Notes: a model not told the origin generated them from the letters alone. DNA of 64,000 bases from Streptomyces roseolilacinus (GCF_014649335.1 NZ_BMSV01000013.1:62001-126000), one strand, 5' to 3'; positions 25,045-33,874 are shown, counted from the stretch's first letter. A program made the numbers and translations.

Positions 25045-26385
25045 TCAGTGGTGCGGGAGCACCGCGAACCTCAGCCCGAAGTGGTCCAGGGTGCGCGGCA
25101 GCGGCCGGTCGGGGCGCAGCCGCCCGGGCCGGTCCGGCAGCCAGGCGTGCCGCTCCACCAGCGCGGCGAGCAGCGTCGACGTCAGGAGCAGCACCAGGTC
25201 CTCGCCCGGGCAGGCGCCGGGCCCCGCGCTGAAGGGGAGCAGCCCGGCGGTGTCCTGCGCGGTCCCGTCGAGCCACACCTCGGGCGTGAACCGGTCCGCG
25301 TACGGCAGGGCGTCGTCCCGGTGGAACAGCGGCGTGTAGACCAGGAACCCGGTCCCCGCGGGCAGCGTGCCGCCGCCCCATTCGGTGTCCCGCACCGCCT
25401 CGCGCAGCAGGAAGGGCGTCGTCGGCCACAGCCGCACCGACTCCAGGACGCAGGCCCGCGTGTACGGCAGCAGGTGCGGTTCGGTCAGGTCGGTGACGGC
25501 CACCTCGCCACGCACCTGCGCCTCCTGCGCGGTGTGGGTGGCCAGCAGGGCGAGGGTCCGGTACGCGGCGATGCCCGCCGCGTCGAACGCGAACAGCCAG
25601 TGCGGCACCTGCCCGGCCGGGTCGAGGCCCGGTCCGGCGGGGGTCGCGGCGAGCGCGGCGGCGAGGCTGCCCGGCTCGGCCCGCCCCACGTGGGCGCGCA
25701 GCCGCTGCTCGAAGCGCTCCCGCAGGCCGGTGCGGCGCGGGGCGGCGACCGACCAGTTGGCGGTCGCGCGGAGGCGGCCCAGCATGGCGGTGAGCGCGGT
25801 GTCGTCGCGGGCGCCGTCGCCCAGCGTGACCCGCCGTACGGTGCGGTCCCACGCCGCGGCGAAGTCGTCCCACGCCAGTTCGCCCGCGTCGGCGGTCACC
25901 GACCGCAGCAGCCCCCCGGCCTCCTCGCGCACGGTGCGCACCAGCCGGGGCGCGAGGCTGTGCAGCTGGTTGCCGGTCTCCAGGACGGACTCGTTGAGGG
26001 CCCGCCGCCCGGCGCGCTCCGCGCCCCGCGAGATCAGCACCCCGTGCGGCTGGAACTGCTCCAGGGCGGCCCGCTTCTCGCGGGTGGCCGGCGAGTACGG
26101 GTCGGGGGTGGCGTCCAGGACGCGCAGGGCGTCGTCGGTGCGCAGCACCAGCGCGAAGTGCCGCCCGCCCACGTCCGCGCGCAGGGGACCGCTCCCGTAC
26201 CGCCGCCGCAGCTCGCCGAGCAGGCCGATGGCCCGCCGGTCCACCGCGTACCGCTCCGCCAGGGCCATGCCGCCGCGCCGCCGCACGATCACCCCGGCGG
26301 CCAGCGTGGGCGCCACCACCACGGCGGCGATCCGTGCCGCGTCCCGGGCCGAGACCCGTACCGCTCCCGTCTCCGTCGTCACCAT
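25045..26385 (-). CDS. cytochrome P450
   Basis: The 446-residue product carries the heme-thiolate loop FSAGPGACPGEDL near residue 390 and the ExxR motif in ESVRLWPTTPF near residue 315. An I-helix segment FAFDAAGIAAYR lacks the usual Thr of the A/G-x-x-T motif. The N-terminus contains a hydrophobic stretch (AARIAAVVVAPTLAAGVIV), unusual for a bacterial P450 and compatible with membrane association. No ribosome binding site is evident before ATG 26385. It faces away from the small ORF and from DUF6479. The substrate is unknown; the loss of the I-helix Thr suggests an atypical oxidation or a peroxide-driven enzyme, which is inference. Confidence 0.88.
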   Translation of the reverse strand: MVTTETGAVRVSARDAARIAAVVVAPTLAAGVIVRRRGGMALAERYAVDRRAIGLLGELRRRYGSGPLRADVGGRHFALVLRTDDALRVLDATPDPYSPATREKRAALEQFQPHGVLISRGAERAGRRALNESVLETGNQLHSLAPRLVRTVREEAGGLLRSVTADAGELAWDDFAAAWDRTVRRVTLGDGARDDTALTAMLGRLRATANWSVAAPRRTGLRERFEQRLRAHVGRAEPGSLAAALAATPAGPGLDPAGQVPHWLFAFDAAGIAAYRTLALLATHTAQEAQVRGEVAVTDLTEPHLLPYTRACVLESVRLWPTTPFLLREAVRDTEWGGGTLPAGTGFLVYTPLFHRDDALPYADRFTPEVWLDGTAQDTAGLLPFSAGPGACPGEDLVLLLTSTLLAALVERHAWLPDRPGRLRPDRPLPRTLDHFGLRFAVLPHH

Positions 26386-26509
26386 GGCGGCCGGGTGCCC
26401 CGGCCGGGTCCCGGCATGCGTCCCCGGGCGCGGACGCGGGCGCTCGCGGGGCCGCGGGGCGCGGAGCGTACGGGGTGCGCGGGCCCGGGGCACGCGGGCG
26501 TGCGGGCAC

Positions 26510-26548
26510 GCCGACGCACCGGGGGCACGCGGCCACCGGTGCGTCGGC
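26510..26548 (-). terminator. hairpin downstream of DUF6479 gene
   Basis: A 13-bp perfect inverted repeat, 26510-26522 with 26536-26548, and a 13-base loop. It lies 16 bp past the minus-strand stop at 26564 and is a likely intrinsic terminator or processing hairpin. Confidence 0.6.
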
Positions 26549-26563
26549 GGGAGCGGAGCGGGG

Positions 26564-26944
26564 TCAGCTGCCCGTGGTGGGGCCTCCGCTGCCGAAGCCG
26601 CCGCTGGGCGCCCCGCGCCACTTGCGGTCGTGGTCCGACAGGGGGGCCGTGTCCGGCTCGCTGTTCTCGTGCTTCAGCTCGTACGGCATCATCCGCCGTT
26701 CGCTCTGCGGCACCTCGGCGGGCCTGCGGTGGCCCTCCACCTCGCCCGGCAGCCCGGCGTCCGGCGGCCGGTGCGGCTGCTCCTCCGGGGCCGGGGGCGC
26801 GGGCTCCTTGGTCCAGATCCGCCGGCCCAGCCAGAAACCGCCGATGAGGAAGCCGACGAGGAGGATGCCCGCCACCAGCGGACCGATCCCGACGATGTGA
26901 TCCTTCGCGGCGAACTCCGCGCCGTACGTGATGAGAGCGTCCAT
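26564..26944 (-). CDS. DUF6479-like single-pass membrane protein
   Basis: The 126-residue product has one strong membrane helix near residues 18-40 (VGIGPLVAGILLVGFLIGGFWLG). A hydrophilic, Pro-rich cytoplasmic tail follows, with RRMMPYELKHENSE and WRGAPSGGFGSGGP. This layout and the C-terminal motif match small Streptomyces membrane proteins I know as DUF6479. The function is unknown. GGGGGT ten bases upstream supports ATG 26944. Its upstream region faces the sigma-factor gene at 27139, giving a shared 194-bp divergent promoter region. Confidence 0.78.
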   Translation of the reverse strand: MDALITYGAEFAAKDHIVGIGPLVAGILLVGFLIGGFWLGRRIWTKEPAPPAPEEQPHRPPDAGLPGEVEGHRRPAEVPQSERRMMPYELKHENSEPDTAPLSDHDRKWRGAPSGGFGSGGPTTGS

Positions 26945-27138
26945 GGGGCACGCGTACCCCCACGGGGACGAAACAGACACACGTGCACCCGTCCGCCCCG
27001 GCCCCCGGCCCGCCGCCCCGGGGCTCCGGCGGCCGTGGCGCGGGGGCGCGCCGAACCGGTTCGGCGTCGGGGTGAAACATTCCCGGGGGGCCACCGCGTC
27101 AGGGGGGTGAACGACGACAGCGGCGCGAAGGGGAGGGC

Positions 27139-27672
27139 ATGAGTAGGTCCCGCACGGACGAGTTCCTGGAGTTCGCCGCCGCACGGTCCGGGCACCTCTT
27201 CCGCTCGGCCTGCCTGCTCACCAGCGGGGACACCCACCTCGCCGAGGACCTGGTGCAGGAGACGCTGGGCCGCATGTACGCCCTGTGGGGGCGCACCGGC
27301 CCGATCGGCCGGGCGGCCCGGATCGACAACCCGGCCGCGTACGCCCAGACCGTCCTCGTCCGCGTCTTCCTGAGCCACCGGCGGCGCCGGGCGGCCGCCG
27401 AGCGGCCGCTCGGCGAACTGCCCGACAGCGCGCACGCCCGCACACCGGGGGACGACCCGGCGCTGCGGGTCGCGCTGCTCGACGCCCTCGCCGCGCTGGC
27501 TCCCAAGGACCGGGCGGTGGTCGTGCTGCGCTACTGGGAGGACCGAAGCATCGAGGAGACGGCCCGCGCCCTGCAGGTCAGCTCCGCCGCCGTGCGCACC
27601 CGGTCGGTGCGCGCGCTGGCACGGCTCAGGGAACGGCTCGGCGGCGGCATCGCCGAGTACGCCGCCCGTTGA
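27139..27672 (+). CDS. SigE-family ECF RNA polymerase sigma factor
   Basis: The 177-residue product contains region 2 (HLAEDLVQETLGRMYALWG) and region 4 (LAPKDRAVVVLRYWEDRSIEETARALQVSSAAVRTRSVRALARLRE). No extra C-terminal domain is present. The FLEFAAARSGHLFRSACLLTSGD opening is typical of the SigE-family (SigE70) ECF group common in Streptomyces. GGGGAGGG immediately before ATG 27139 is a strong ribosome binding site. The next gene, 50 bp downstream, encodes a single-pass membrane protein and is probably its regulatory partner. The stimulus is not evident. Confidence 0.9.
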   Translation: MSRSRTDEFLEFAAARSGHLFRSACLLTSGDTHLAEDLVQETLGRMYALWGRTGPIGRAARIDNPAAYAQTVLVRVFLSHRRRRAAAERPLGELPDSAHARTPGDDPALRVALLDALAALAPKDRAVVVLRYWEDRSIEETARALQVSSAAVRTRSVRALARLRERLGGGIAEYAAR

Positions 27673-27722
27673 CCGTCTGCCGTACGACCACGTGATCCAT
27701 GGATCGGAGTTGGTGATTCAGC

Positions 27723-29027
27723 ATGTCAGCCGAAGAGAATTTCGAGGACGAACTCTCCGTCGCCCTGCGCCGTACCGGTGACGGCTTCACCGCGGGCGAC
27801 GGGGACGGCCTGGTGGCCGGGGGACTGGCGCGCGGGCGCCGCCGCGTGGTGCGCCGGCGGGCCGGGGCGGTCGCCGCGAGCACGGTGGCGCTCGCCCTGG
27901 TCGGCGTCGGGGGCGCGTACACGGCGGGCGCGCTCGGCGGCGGGGAGGGCCACGCCTCCGTCGCCGCGGCGCCGCCGGCCGTCGGGGAGGCCCCCTCCGC
28001 GGCGCCCGTCCACGCCGACGCGCTGCTCGCGACCTTCCGCCGGGTCCTCCCGGCGCGCGGACGGCTGGCGGACACCGCGGCCCGCGGCACCGACGACGAG
28101 CGCGGGCCGACGGCGAGCGGCGTCTACGACGACGGCCGGGGCAAGGCGGCCGTCGGCATCGGCTTCTTCCAGGCCACCCCCGGCGACAAGGGGTTCTCCG
28201 AGTGCCCGGACAAGGCGCTCAACGCGTACGACGCCTGCGTCACGAAGGACCTGCCCGGCGGCCGGCTGATGATCTACCAGGGGTACGAGTACCCGGACCG
28301 CCGCGAGGACACCAAGCACTGGCGGGCCACCCTCCTGCGCCCGGACGGACTGGTCGTCGACCTCGGCACCTGGAACGCGCCCGCCCAGAAGGGCGCCGCC
28401 GTCTCCCGCACCGACCCGCCCTTCACGCCCGCCGAGATGAGGCGGATCGTCACCCACCCGGCGTGGGCGCCCGTCCTGGAGGCCACCGGGAAGCCGGCGG
28501 CCGGGAAGGCGGCGGGCGGGAAGCCCGTGGCCGGCGCGTCCGGCTCCACGGGGAAGTCCCGGCGGGAGCCGGTGCCCGGCGGCTTCGCCGGGGCCGCGTT
28601 CGACGGCGCGGCCGTATGGCCCACGCTGCTCTCCCTGCTGCCCCGGGACCTCACCGTGTCCGACCGGGGAGGCGAGGACGGGTACGGGTACGCCGTCGTC
28701 GACGACGGCGAGGGCAGGAGCCTCGTCCAGGTCAACGCCCAGCCCGACATGCGCGACGTCGAGGACCAGCTGTTCCCGCCGGGCGGGTACGAGACCCTGC
28801 CCGACGGCACCAAGGTCGTCGTCCGGCAGCAGCCCGGGGAGAAGGGCGGCGAGGGCGTCGTCATGTGGACGGTCGACACCATCCGCCCCGGCGGGTACCG
28901 GGTGGTCGTGTCCGCGTTCAACACCGGTGCCCAGCACGACCCCGCCACGCGCGCCGAGCCCGCGCTCTCCGTCGAGCAGCTCAAGGCCCTCGCCACCAGC
29001 GAGCAGTGGCTGAAGCTGGTGAAGTAG
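27723..29027 (+). CDS. membrane protein, probable partner/anti-sigma of the adjacent ECF factor
   Basis: About 434 residues. The N-terminal 50 are cytoplasmic and include EDELSVALRRTGDGFTAGDGDGLVAGGLARGRRR. One membrane helix follows near residues 55-75 (AVAASTVALALVGVGGAYTAGAL), then a large extracytoplasmic region of about 350 residues. Position after a SigE-type sigma factor and this topology fit membrane anti-sigma or sensor proteins of Streptomyces. There is no zinc-binding anti-sigma motif (HxxxCxxC). The extracellular part has low-complexity Gly/Ala/Lys near residue 260. The anti-sigma role is inferred from context only. Confidence 0.65.
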   Translation: MSAEENFEDELSVALRRTGDGFTAGDGDGLVAGGLARGRRRVVRRRAGAVAASTVALALVGVGGAYTAGALGGGEGHASVAAAPPAVGEAPSAAPVHADALLATFRRVLPARGRLADTAARGTDDERGPTASGVYDDGRGKAAVGIGFFQATPGDKGFSECPDKALNAYDACVTKDLPGGRLMIYQGYEYPDRREDTKHWRATLLRPDGLVVDLGTWNAPAQKGAAVSRTDPPFTPAEMRRIVTHPAWAPVLEATGKPAAGKAAGGKPVAGASGSTGKSRREPVPGGFAGAAFDGAAVWPTLLSLLPRDLTVSDRGGEDGYGYAVVDDGEGRSLVQVNAQPDMRDVEDQLFPPGGYETLPDGTKVVVRQQPGEKGGEGVVMWTVDTIRPGGYRVVVSAFNTGAQHDPATRAEPALSVEQLKALATSEQWLKLVK

Positions 29028-29060
29028 CGCCCGCCGGCCCGCCCGCCGCGGCGCACCCGG

Positions 29061-30728
29061 TCACTTCGCGTCGGAGTACCGCTCCACCACCGCCGTCGTG
29101 AACGGGAAGCGCACCGGCGTGTCACCGAAGGCGATCCGCCCGGCCAGGTCACCGGCCGCGCGGATCGCCGCGGCGACCGCCTCCGCCTCCTGCGCCGGGC
29201 AGTGCACGATCACCTCGTCGTGCTGGAAGAACACCAGCTCGGCCCGCATCCCCGCGGTCGCCCGCCGCAGCGCGGCCAGCATCAGCAGCGCCCAGTCGGC
29301 GGCGCTGCCCTGCACCACGAAGTTCCGGGTGAACCGGCCCCGCGCGCGGGCGTCCGCGCCCGTGCCCGCCGGGGCCCGGTCGTCCTCCTGCGGGATGCCC
29401 GCCTCCTCGGCCTCGCCGGCGCCCACGGCCCGCGGGCTCGTCCGGCCCAGCCACGTGCGGACCAGCCGGCCCTCCTCGCCCGCGCGGGCCGCGTCGTCGA
29501 CGTACGCCACCGCGCGCGGGAACCGCCGCCGCAGCGCCGCCAGGTTCTTCAGCCCGTCGCCGCTGGTCTGCCCGTAGATCGCGCCGAGCAGCGCCAGCTT
29601 GGCGTGCTCGCGGCTGCCCGGGAAGGCCCGGTCCGACAGCCGTGTGTACAGGTCCCCGTCGTGCCCCGCCACCTCCATCAGCCCCGGGTCGCGGGAGATC
29701 GCCGCCAGCACCCGCGGCTCCAGCTGGTCGGCGTCGGCGACGACGAGCCGCCACCCCTCGTCGGCGACGACCGCCCGCCGGATCACCTTCGGGATCTGCA
29801 GCGCCCCGCCGCCGTTCGTCGTCCACCGCCCGCTGGCCGCGCCGCCCGGCACGTACTCGGGCCGGAACCGGCCCTCGCGCACCCAGTCCTGCAGCCAGCC
29901 CCAGCCGTGCGCCGTCCAGATCCGGTAGAGCTTCTTGTAGGCGAGGAGCGGCTCCACCGCCGGGTGGTCGACCTTCGCCAGCTCCCAGCGGCGCGTCGAC
30001 CGGACCTTGATCCCGGCCTCCGCGAAGGCCCGCACCACGTCCGCGGGCAGGTCCGGCCGCACCGGCCGCCCGAACGCCGCCGACACCTCGGCCGCCAGCT
30101 CCGCCAGCCGGCGCGGCTCGCCCCCGCCCGCGTACCGCTCGCCCAGCAGTTCGTGCAGCACCGCCCGGTGCACGTCCGCCCGCCACGGCAGACCGGCCCG
30201 GTGCATCTCGCAGGCGACCAGCGTGCCCGCCGACTCGGCCGCCGTCAGCAGCCGCATCCGGTCCGGGTGCTCGGCGGCGGCGTGCCGCCGCTGCTGCTCC
30301 GCGTACACCTCCAGGAGGCCCTCGAACGGCACCTTGGGGCCGCCGTGCCCCGTCTCGAACAGGGGGGACTGCGCCCCGGGCCCGGCCGCCCGCGCGGGCC
30401 GGTCGGGCGGTACCGGGCGGTGGTGCAGCCGCGCCCAGGCGGCCGCCGCCGACCGGGGCTCGCCCAGCCGCCCCTCGTGGCCGAGGAGCAGCTGCTCGGC
30501 GGCCTCGACGTCGTAGCACCGCTCGACGCGCACGCCCGCGGCGAGGAGCCGCGGATGGAGGTCGGCCGTGGACCGCCACACCCACCGGTCGACCTCCGGC
30601 CGCGACCGCACCGCCGCCACCAGGTCGGGCTCGGTGACGACGGGACCGGCGGGCAGACCGTCCCCGCCGAGGGGGACGAGCCTCGCCCCGCCGCCCTCGA
30701 CGTCGTCCAGCGCCCACCGCTCGCTCAC
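29061..30728 (-). CDS. stand-alone family-A DNA polymerase (bifunctional 3'-5' exonuclease/DNA polymerase type)
   Basis: The 555-residue product has a polymerase A domain with motif A VVADADQLEPRVLA, motif B EHAKLALLGAIYGQ and motif C FQHDEVIVH, so the metal-binding Asp, Lys/Tyr and Asp-Glu are all present. The first 200 residues correspond to a reduced 3'-5' exonuclease-like region without an obvious DEDD set. The 5'-3' exonuclease domain of Pol I is absent. Actinobacteria commonly carry this second Pol I-like protein besides PolA; its role is unclear, perhaps repair. GTG 30728 is chosen as start, with a weak ribosome binding site. It converges with the membrane protein gene ending at 29027. 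Confidence 0.88.
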   Translation of the reverse strand: MSERWALDDVEGGGARLVPLGGDGLPAGPVVTEPDLVAAVRSRPEVDRWVWRSTADLHPRLLAAGVRVERCYDVEAAEQLLLGHEGRLGEPRSAAAAWARLHHRPVPPDRPARAAGPGAQSPLFETGHGGPKVPFEGLLEVYAEQQRRHAAAEHPDRMRLLTAAESAGTLVACEMHRAGLPWRADVHRAVLHELLGERYAGGGEPRRLAELAAEVSAAFGRPVRPDLPADVVRAFAEAGIKVRSTRRWELAKVDHPAVEPLLAYKKLYRIWTAHGWGWLQDWVREGRFRPEYVPGGAASGRWTTNGGGALQIPKVIRRAVVADEGWRLVVADADQLEPRVLAAISRDPGLMEVAGHDGDLYTRLSDRAFPGSREHAKLALLGAIYGQTSGDGLKNLAALRRRFPRAVAYVDDAARAGEEGRLVRTWLGRTSPRAVGAGEAEEAGIPQEDDRAPAGTGADARARGRFTRNFVVQGSAADWALLMLAALRRATAGMRAELVFFQHDEVIVHCPAQEAEAVAAAIRAAGDLAGRIAFGDTPVRFPFTTAVVERYSDAK

Positions 30729-30759
30729 GGGTGCGAGTCTGGCACCCGGCACTGACAAT

Positions 30760-30815
30760 CCCCCGCAGCCGTCACCCCGGGGCCGCGTCACCCCGCAGCC
30801 GTCGCCCCGGGGCCG
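30760..30815. repeat. two-copy short tandem repeat, 31-bp period
   Basis: A 25-bp unit at 30760-30784 recurs at 30791-30815 with one mismatch. It is in the short gap between the polymerase start and the acetyltransferase stop, both on the minus strand. GC-rich arms within each unit may form hairpins and end transcription of the acetyltransferase. Confidence 0.6.
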
Positions 30816-30827
30816 GAGCCGGCCCGG

Positions 30828-31382
30828 TCAGAGCGACCGGACCACCCGCGCCGGGTTGCCGACGGCGAGCACCCCGGCCGGCAGGTCCCGGGTGACGACG
30901 GAACCGGCGCCGACCACCGTGTCGGCGCCGATCGTCACCCCCGGGCAGACGATCACCCCGCCGCCCAGCCAGACGTCGTCCCCGATCGTGATCGGCGCGG
31001 CCCGCTCCCAGCCGGCCCGCCGCCGGACGGGGTCCAGCTCGTGCGTCGGCGTGAGCAGCTGCACGTTCGGGCCGATCTGGACGTCGGCGCCGACCGTGAT
31101 GGGGGCGCAGTCCAGGAACACGGCGCCGAAGTTGACGAACGTCCGGTCGCCGACGCCGACGTGGTACCCGAAGTCGCAGTGGAACGGCGGCCTGATCCGC
31201 ACCCCCTCCCCGACCGCGCCGAGCAGCTCCCGCAGGATCCGCGCCCCCTCCTGCGGCGGGGCGGGCGGCAGCGCGTTGTACGCGGCGCACAGCGCGATCC
31301 GCCGCTCGGTGTCGGCGGCCAGCTCGGGGTCGTCGGGCAGGTACCACTCCCCGGCCAGCATCCTCCGCTTGTTCTCCCCCAC
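30828..31382 (-). CDS. maltose/galactoside-type sugar O-acetyltransferase
   Basis: The 184-residue product is a left-handed beta-helix acetyltransferase. It opens with KRRMLAGEWYLPDDPEL, the conserved Mac/NodL N-terminal domain. Hexapeptide repeats follow, with the catalytic His in LLTPTHELDP and ITIGDDVWLGGGVIVCPGVTIGADTVVGAGSVV. It transfers acetyl from acetyl-CoA to a sugar hydroxyl. GGAGGG about eight bases before GTG 31382 gives a good start. It lies 57 bp after the NmrA-like gene on the same strand and may be co-transcribed with it. Confidence 0.92.
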   Translation of the reverse strand: MGENKRRMLAGEWYLPDDPELAADTERRIALCAAYNALPPAPPQEGARILRELLGAVGEGVRIRPPFHCDFGYHVGVGDRTFVNFGAVFLDCAPITVGADVQIGPNVQLLTPTHELDPVRRRAGWERAAPITIGDDVWLGGGVIVCPGVTIGADTVVGAGSVVTRDLPAGVLAVGNPARVVRSL

Positions 31383-31439
31383 GGCCCGCTCCCTCCGCTC
31401 GCGCGGCCCCCGCCCCGGGGCCCGCCGTCCCGGGGAGCC

Positions 31440-32258
31440 CTACCCCACCGCGCGGGCGTACACGTCCACCGCCGGGCGCGGCTCCCGGCCGAGCAGCCCG
31501 CGCAGGTGGCCGCGGGGCACGCCGGTGCCGTCCAGGAAGCCGTGGGCGATCGCCGAGTACGTGCCGGTGAGCATCGGCACCTGGAACGGCGCGGCCCCCG
31601 ACGCCGCGACCGCCGCCCGGGCCGCGGCGAGCCCGTCGCCCGGCTCGTACGTCCCCGACACCGCCGCCGCCAGGTCGGCGCCGCCCAGCGGGACCTCGCC
31701 GACCAGTTCGTACACCCGGCCGGTGTGCGGCGCCGGGTCGACGGCCACCCGGAACGCCGCCTCGGCCAGGTCCGCCCGCGCCACCGCCGCCAGGGCGCCC
31801 CCGCCGAGCGGCGCCGTGATCCGGCCGTCGGCGTCCGGCGCGGCGAGCGCCGCCAGCAGCTCGGCGTACAGGCCGTTGCGCAGCACCGTCCACGCCGCCG
31901 TCGAGGCGCGCAGCCGCCGCTCGGTCCAGCGGTGGGGGAGGGCGTACGGCAGGTGGTCGCCGTCCCCGGAGAGGCTGGTGTAGACGATGTGCCGCACCCC
32001 GGCCCGCTCCGCCGCGTCGATCGCCGCCCCGTGGCGGGCCGTGACCACGTCGTCCTCGCCGTACCCGGCCGAGACGAGCAGCAGGGTGTCCACCCCCGCG
32101 AAGGCGCCGGGCAGCGACGCCGGGTCGTCGAAGTCCACCCGGCGCGCGGCGGGCCGGCCGTCCGGCGAGCGGGTGCCGAGCAGGACGTCGTCGCGGCCCT
32201 CTGCGTGCCCGGCGACCAGTCCGCCGAGCCCGCCCGAGACACCGGTGATCAACAACAT
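31440..32258 (-). CDS. NmrA-like NAD(P)H-binding oxidoreductase/sensor
   Basis: The 272-residue product has an N-terminal Rossmann motif (MLLITGVSGGLGGLV), a short atypical SDR core (VRHIVYTSLSGDG) and no Tyr-x3-Lys catalytic pair. These are marks of the NmrA/QOR2-type family. Such proteins reduce quinones with NADPH or sense redox state. It is divergent from an HxlR regulator, the same pairing as E. coli ytfG/ytfH, so regulation by that protein is likely. The ATG at 32258 is preceded by GGGGGG about six bases away. Confidence 0.88.
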   Translation of the reverse strand: MLLITGVSGGLGGLVAGHAEGRDDVLLGTRSPDGRPAARRVDFDDPASLPGAFAGVDTLLLVSAGYGEDDVVTARHGAAIDAAERAGVRHIVYTSLSGDGDHLPYALPHRWTERRLRASTAAWTVLRNGLYAELLAALAAPDADGRITAPLGGGALAAVARADLAEAAFRVAVDPAPHTGRVYELVGEVPLGGADLAAAVSGTYEPGDGLAAARAAVAASGAAPFQVPMLTGTYSAIAHGFLDGTGVPRGHLRGLLGREPRPAVDVYARAVG

Positions 32259-32339
32259 GGGAATGCCCCCCGTTCCGTGGACGTGTGCGCTGCGACCATG
32301 GTGGGTGTGGTGGCGGCGTACGGGTAAGGAGGCACTTTC

Positions 32340-32741
32340 ATGTCCGTGGGGCACACGGAGGTAACCGGTGGGGACGCGCCCGCCGAGCTGAGCTGCGCGC
32401 AGGACTGCGGCGTGCGCGACGTGCAGGACCGGCTCGGCGACAAGTGGACGGTGCACGTCGTCGTCGAACTGGCCGGGGGCGTGCGGCGCTTCGGGGAGCT
32501 GCGGCGGCTCGTCCCGGGCATCTCGCAGCGCATGCTCACCCTCACGCTGCGCCGCCTCGAACGCGACGGCCTGGTCACGCGGACGGTGCACGCCACCGTG
32601 CCGCCGCAGGTGGAGTACGAGCTGACGCCGACCGGTCACGACCTGACGCGGCTGGTCAGGGCGCTCGTCGACTGGTCCCTCGCCCACCGCGGGTCCATCG
32701 CGGAGGCCCGCCGCGCCTACGACGACCGGCGGCGGCCGTGA
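32340..32741 (+). CDS. HxlR-family transcriptional regulator
   Basis: The 133-residue product has the HxlR winged helix with the N-terminal Cys region (CAQDCGVRDVQDRLGDKWTVHVV), RFGELRRLVPGISQRMLTLTLRRLERDGLV and PQVEYELTPTGHDL. It has two N-terminal cysteines, the usual redox or electrophile sensor position. AAGGAGG seven bases before ATG 32340 is a strong ribosome binding site. It is divergent from the NmrA-like gene and overlaps the next gene by 4 bp (GTGA). Confidence 0.92.
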   Translation: MSVGHTEVTGGDAPAELSCAQDCGVRDVQDRLGDKWTVHVVVELAGGVRRFGELRRLVPGISQRMLTLTLRRLERDGLVTRTVHATVPPQVEYELTPTGHDLTRLVRALVDWSLAHRGSIAEARRAYDDRRRP

Positions 32742-33874
32742 GCGCCGGGGCGGGCGGCGGGTCGACCGTCGAGCGGGCCCTCGGCTCCGCCCTGTACGCG
32801 GACGGCACCGCGGCCCTCGACACCGCCGCGTCCCTGCTGGCCGCCGACCCGTCCGCCGACGCGGAGCTGGCGCGGCGCGGGGAGGAGCTGCTGCGCCGGG
32901 CCTGGGCGCGCGGCTGGCAGCCCGCCGACGTGGTGCGGCTCGTGCGCCGGGACCTGGAGGGCCACCACGTGCGGCTGGTGTCCGTGCTGGTGGCCGGGGA
33001 GTCCGCCGGGTACGCGCACCTGCCGCCGCGCTGGCGGGAGCAGCTCGCCGCGCTGGACACCGAGCCCTGGCGGGCCGACCGGTTCTCGTACGCGACGGCC
33101 GTGCTGGAGCTGTACCGCCTGCTGGCCCGGCTGCCCGCCCTGGAGCCGGTCGCCCCGCCGCCGGGGGCCGCCTCGCTGACGGCGCCGGTCGAGGGCGAGC
33201 CGCGCACGCTGGCCCGGATCCGGGCCCTGCTGGCCAAGGCGGAGGCGACGGACTACCCGGAGGAGGCGGAGGCGCTCACGGCGAAGGCCCAGGAGCTGAT
33301 GGCCCGCCACAGCCTGGACGAGGCGGCCCTCGCCGCCCGCGCGCACGGCGGCCTTGCCCCGGACGAGCCGGCGGCCGCGCGGATCGGGGTGGAGCCCCCG
33401 TACGAGACGGCGAAGGCGATCCTGCTGGACGCGGTCGCCGGCGCGAACCGCTGCCGCGCCGTGTGGAACGAGGAGTTCGGCTTCTCGGCGGTCGTCGGCT
33501 ACGAGGCGGACCTGGAGGCGGTGGAGCTGCTGTACACCTCGCTGCTGGTGCAGGGGCAGGCCGCGATGGCGAGGGCGGAGGCGGCGCAGCGGGCGGGGGG
33601 CCGCAAGCGCACCAAGACGTTCCGGCAGTCGTTCCTGCTGGCGTACGCGCAGCGGCTCGGCGACCGCCTGGCGGCCACGTCCCGCCGGATCACCGCCGGG
33701 GAGCCGACGCTGCTGCCGGTCCTGGCGGCGCGGGACGTGGCGGTGACGGCCCGTACGGACCGGATGTTCCCGGGCGCCACGACGACCCGGGTCCGGGGCG
33801 CCACGGACGCGGCGGGCTGGGACCACGGCAGGGCCGCGGCCGACCGGGCGGACACGGGCCGCGCGGCGCCCTGA
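32738..33874 (+). CDS. DUF2786-containing protein
   Basis: The 378-residue product contains the DUF2786 signature near residue 155 (LARIRALLAKAEATDYPEEAEALTAKAQELMARHSLDE). A conserved C-terminal region follows with FRQSFLLAYAQRLGDRL. The first 140 residues are helical (RGEELLRRAWARGWQPADVVRLVRRDL). There are no membrane segments or obvious catalytic motifs. DUF2786 is also found near phage and plasmid-type genes, but function is unknown. Translation is coupled to the HxlR gene. Confidence 0.85.
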   Translation: MSAGAGGGSTVERALGSALYADGTAALDTAASLLAADPSADAELARRGEELLRRAWARGWQPADVVRLVRRDLEGHHVRLVSVLVAGESAGYAHLPPRWREQLAALDTEPWRADRFSYATAVLELYRLLARLPALEPVAPPPGAASLTAPVEGEPRTLARIRALLAKAEATDYPEEAEALTAKAQELMARHSLDEAALAARAHGGLAPDEPAAARIGVEPPYETAKAILLDAVAGANRCRAVWNEEFGFSAVVGYEADLEAVELLYTSLLVQGQAAMARAEAAQRAGGRKRTKTFRQSFLLAYAQRLGDRLAATSRRITAGEPTLLPVLAARDVAVTARTDRMFPGATTTRVRGATDAAGWDHGRAAADRADTGRAAP

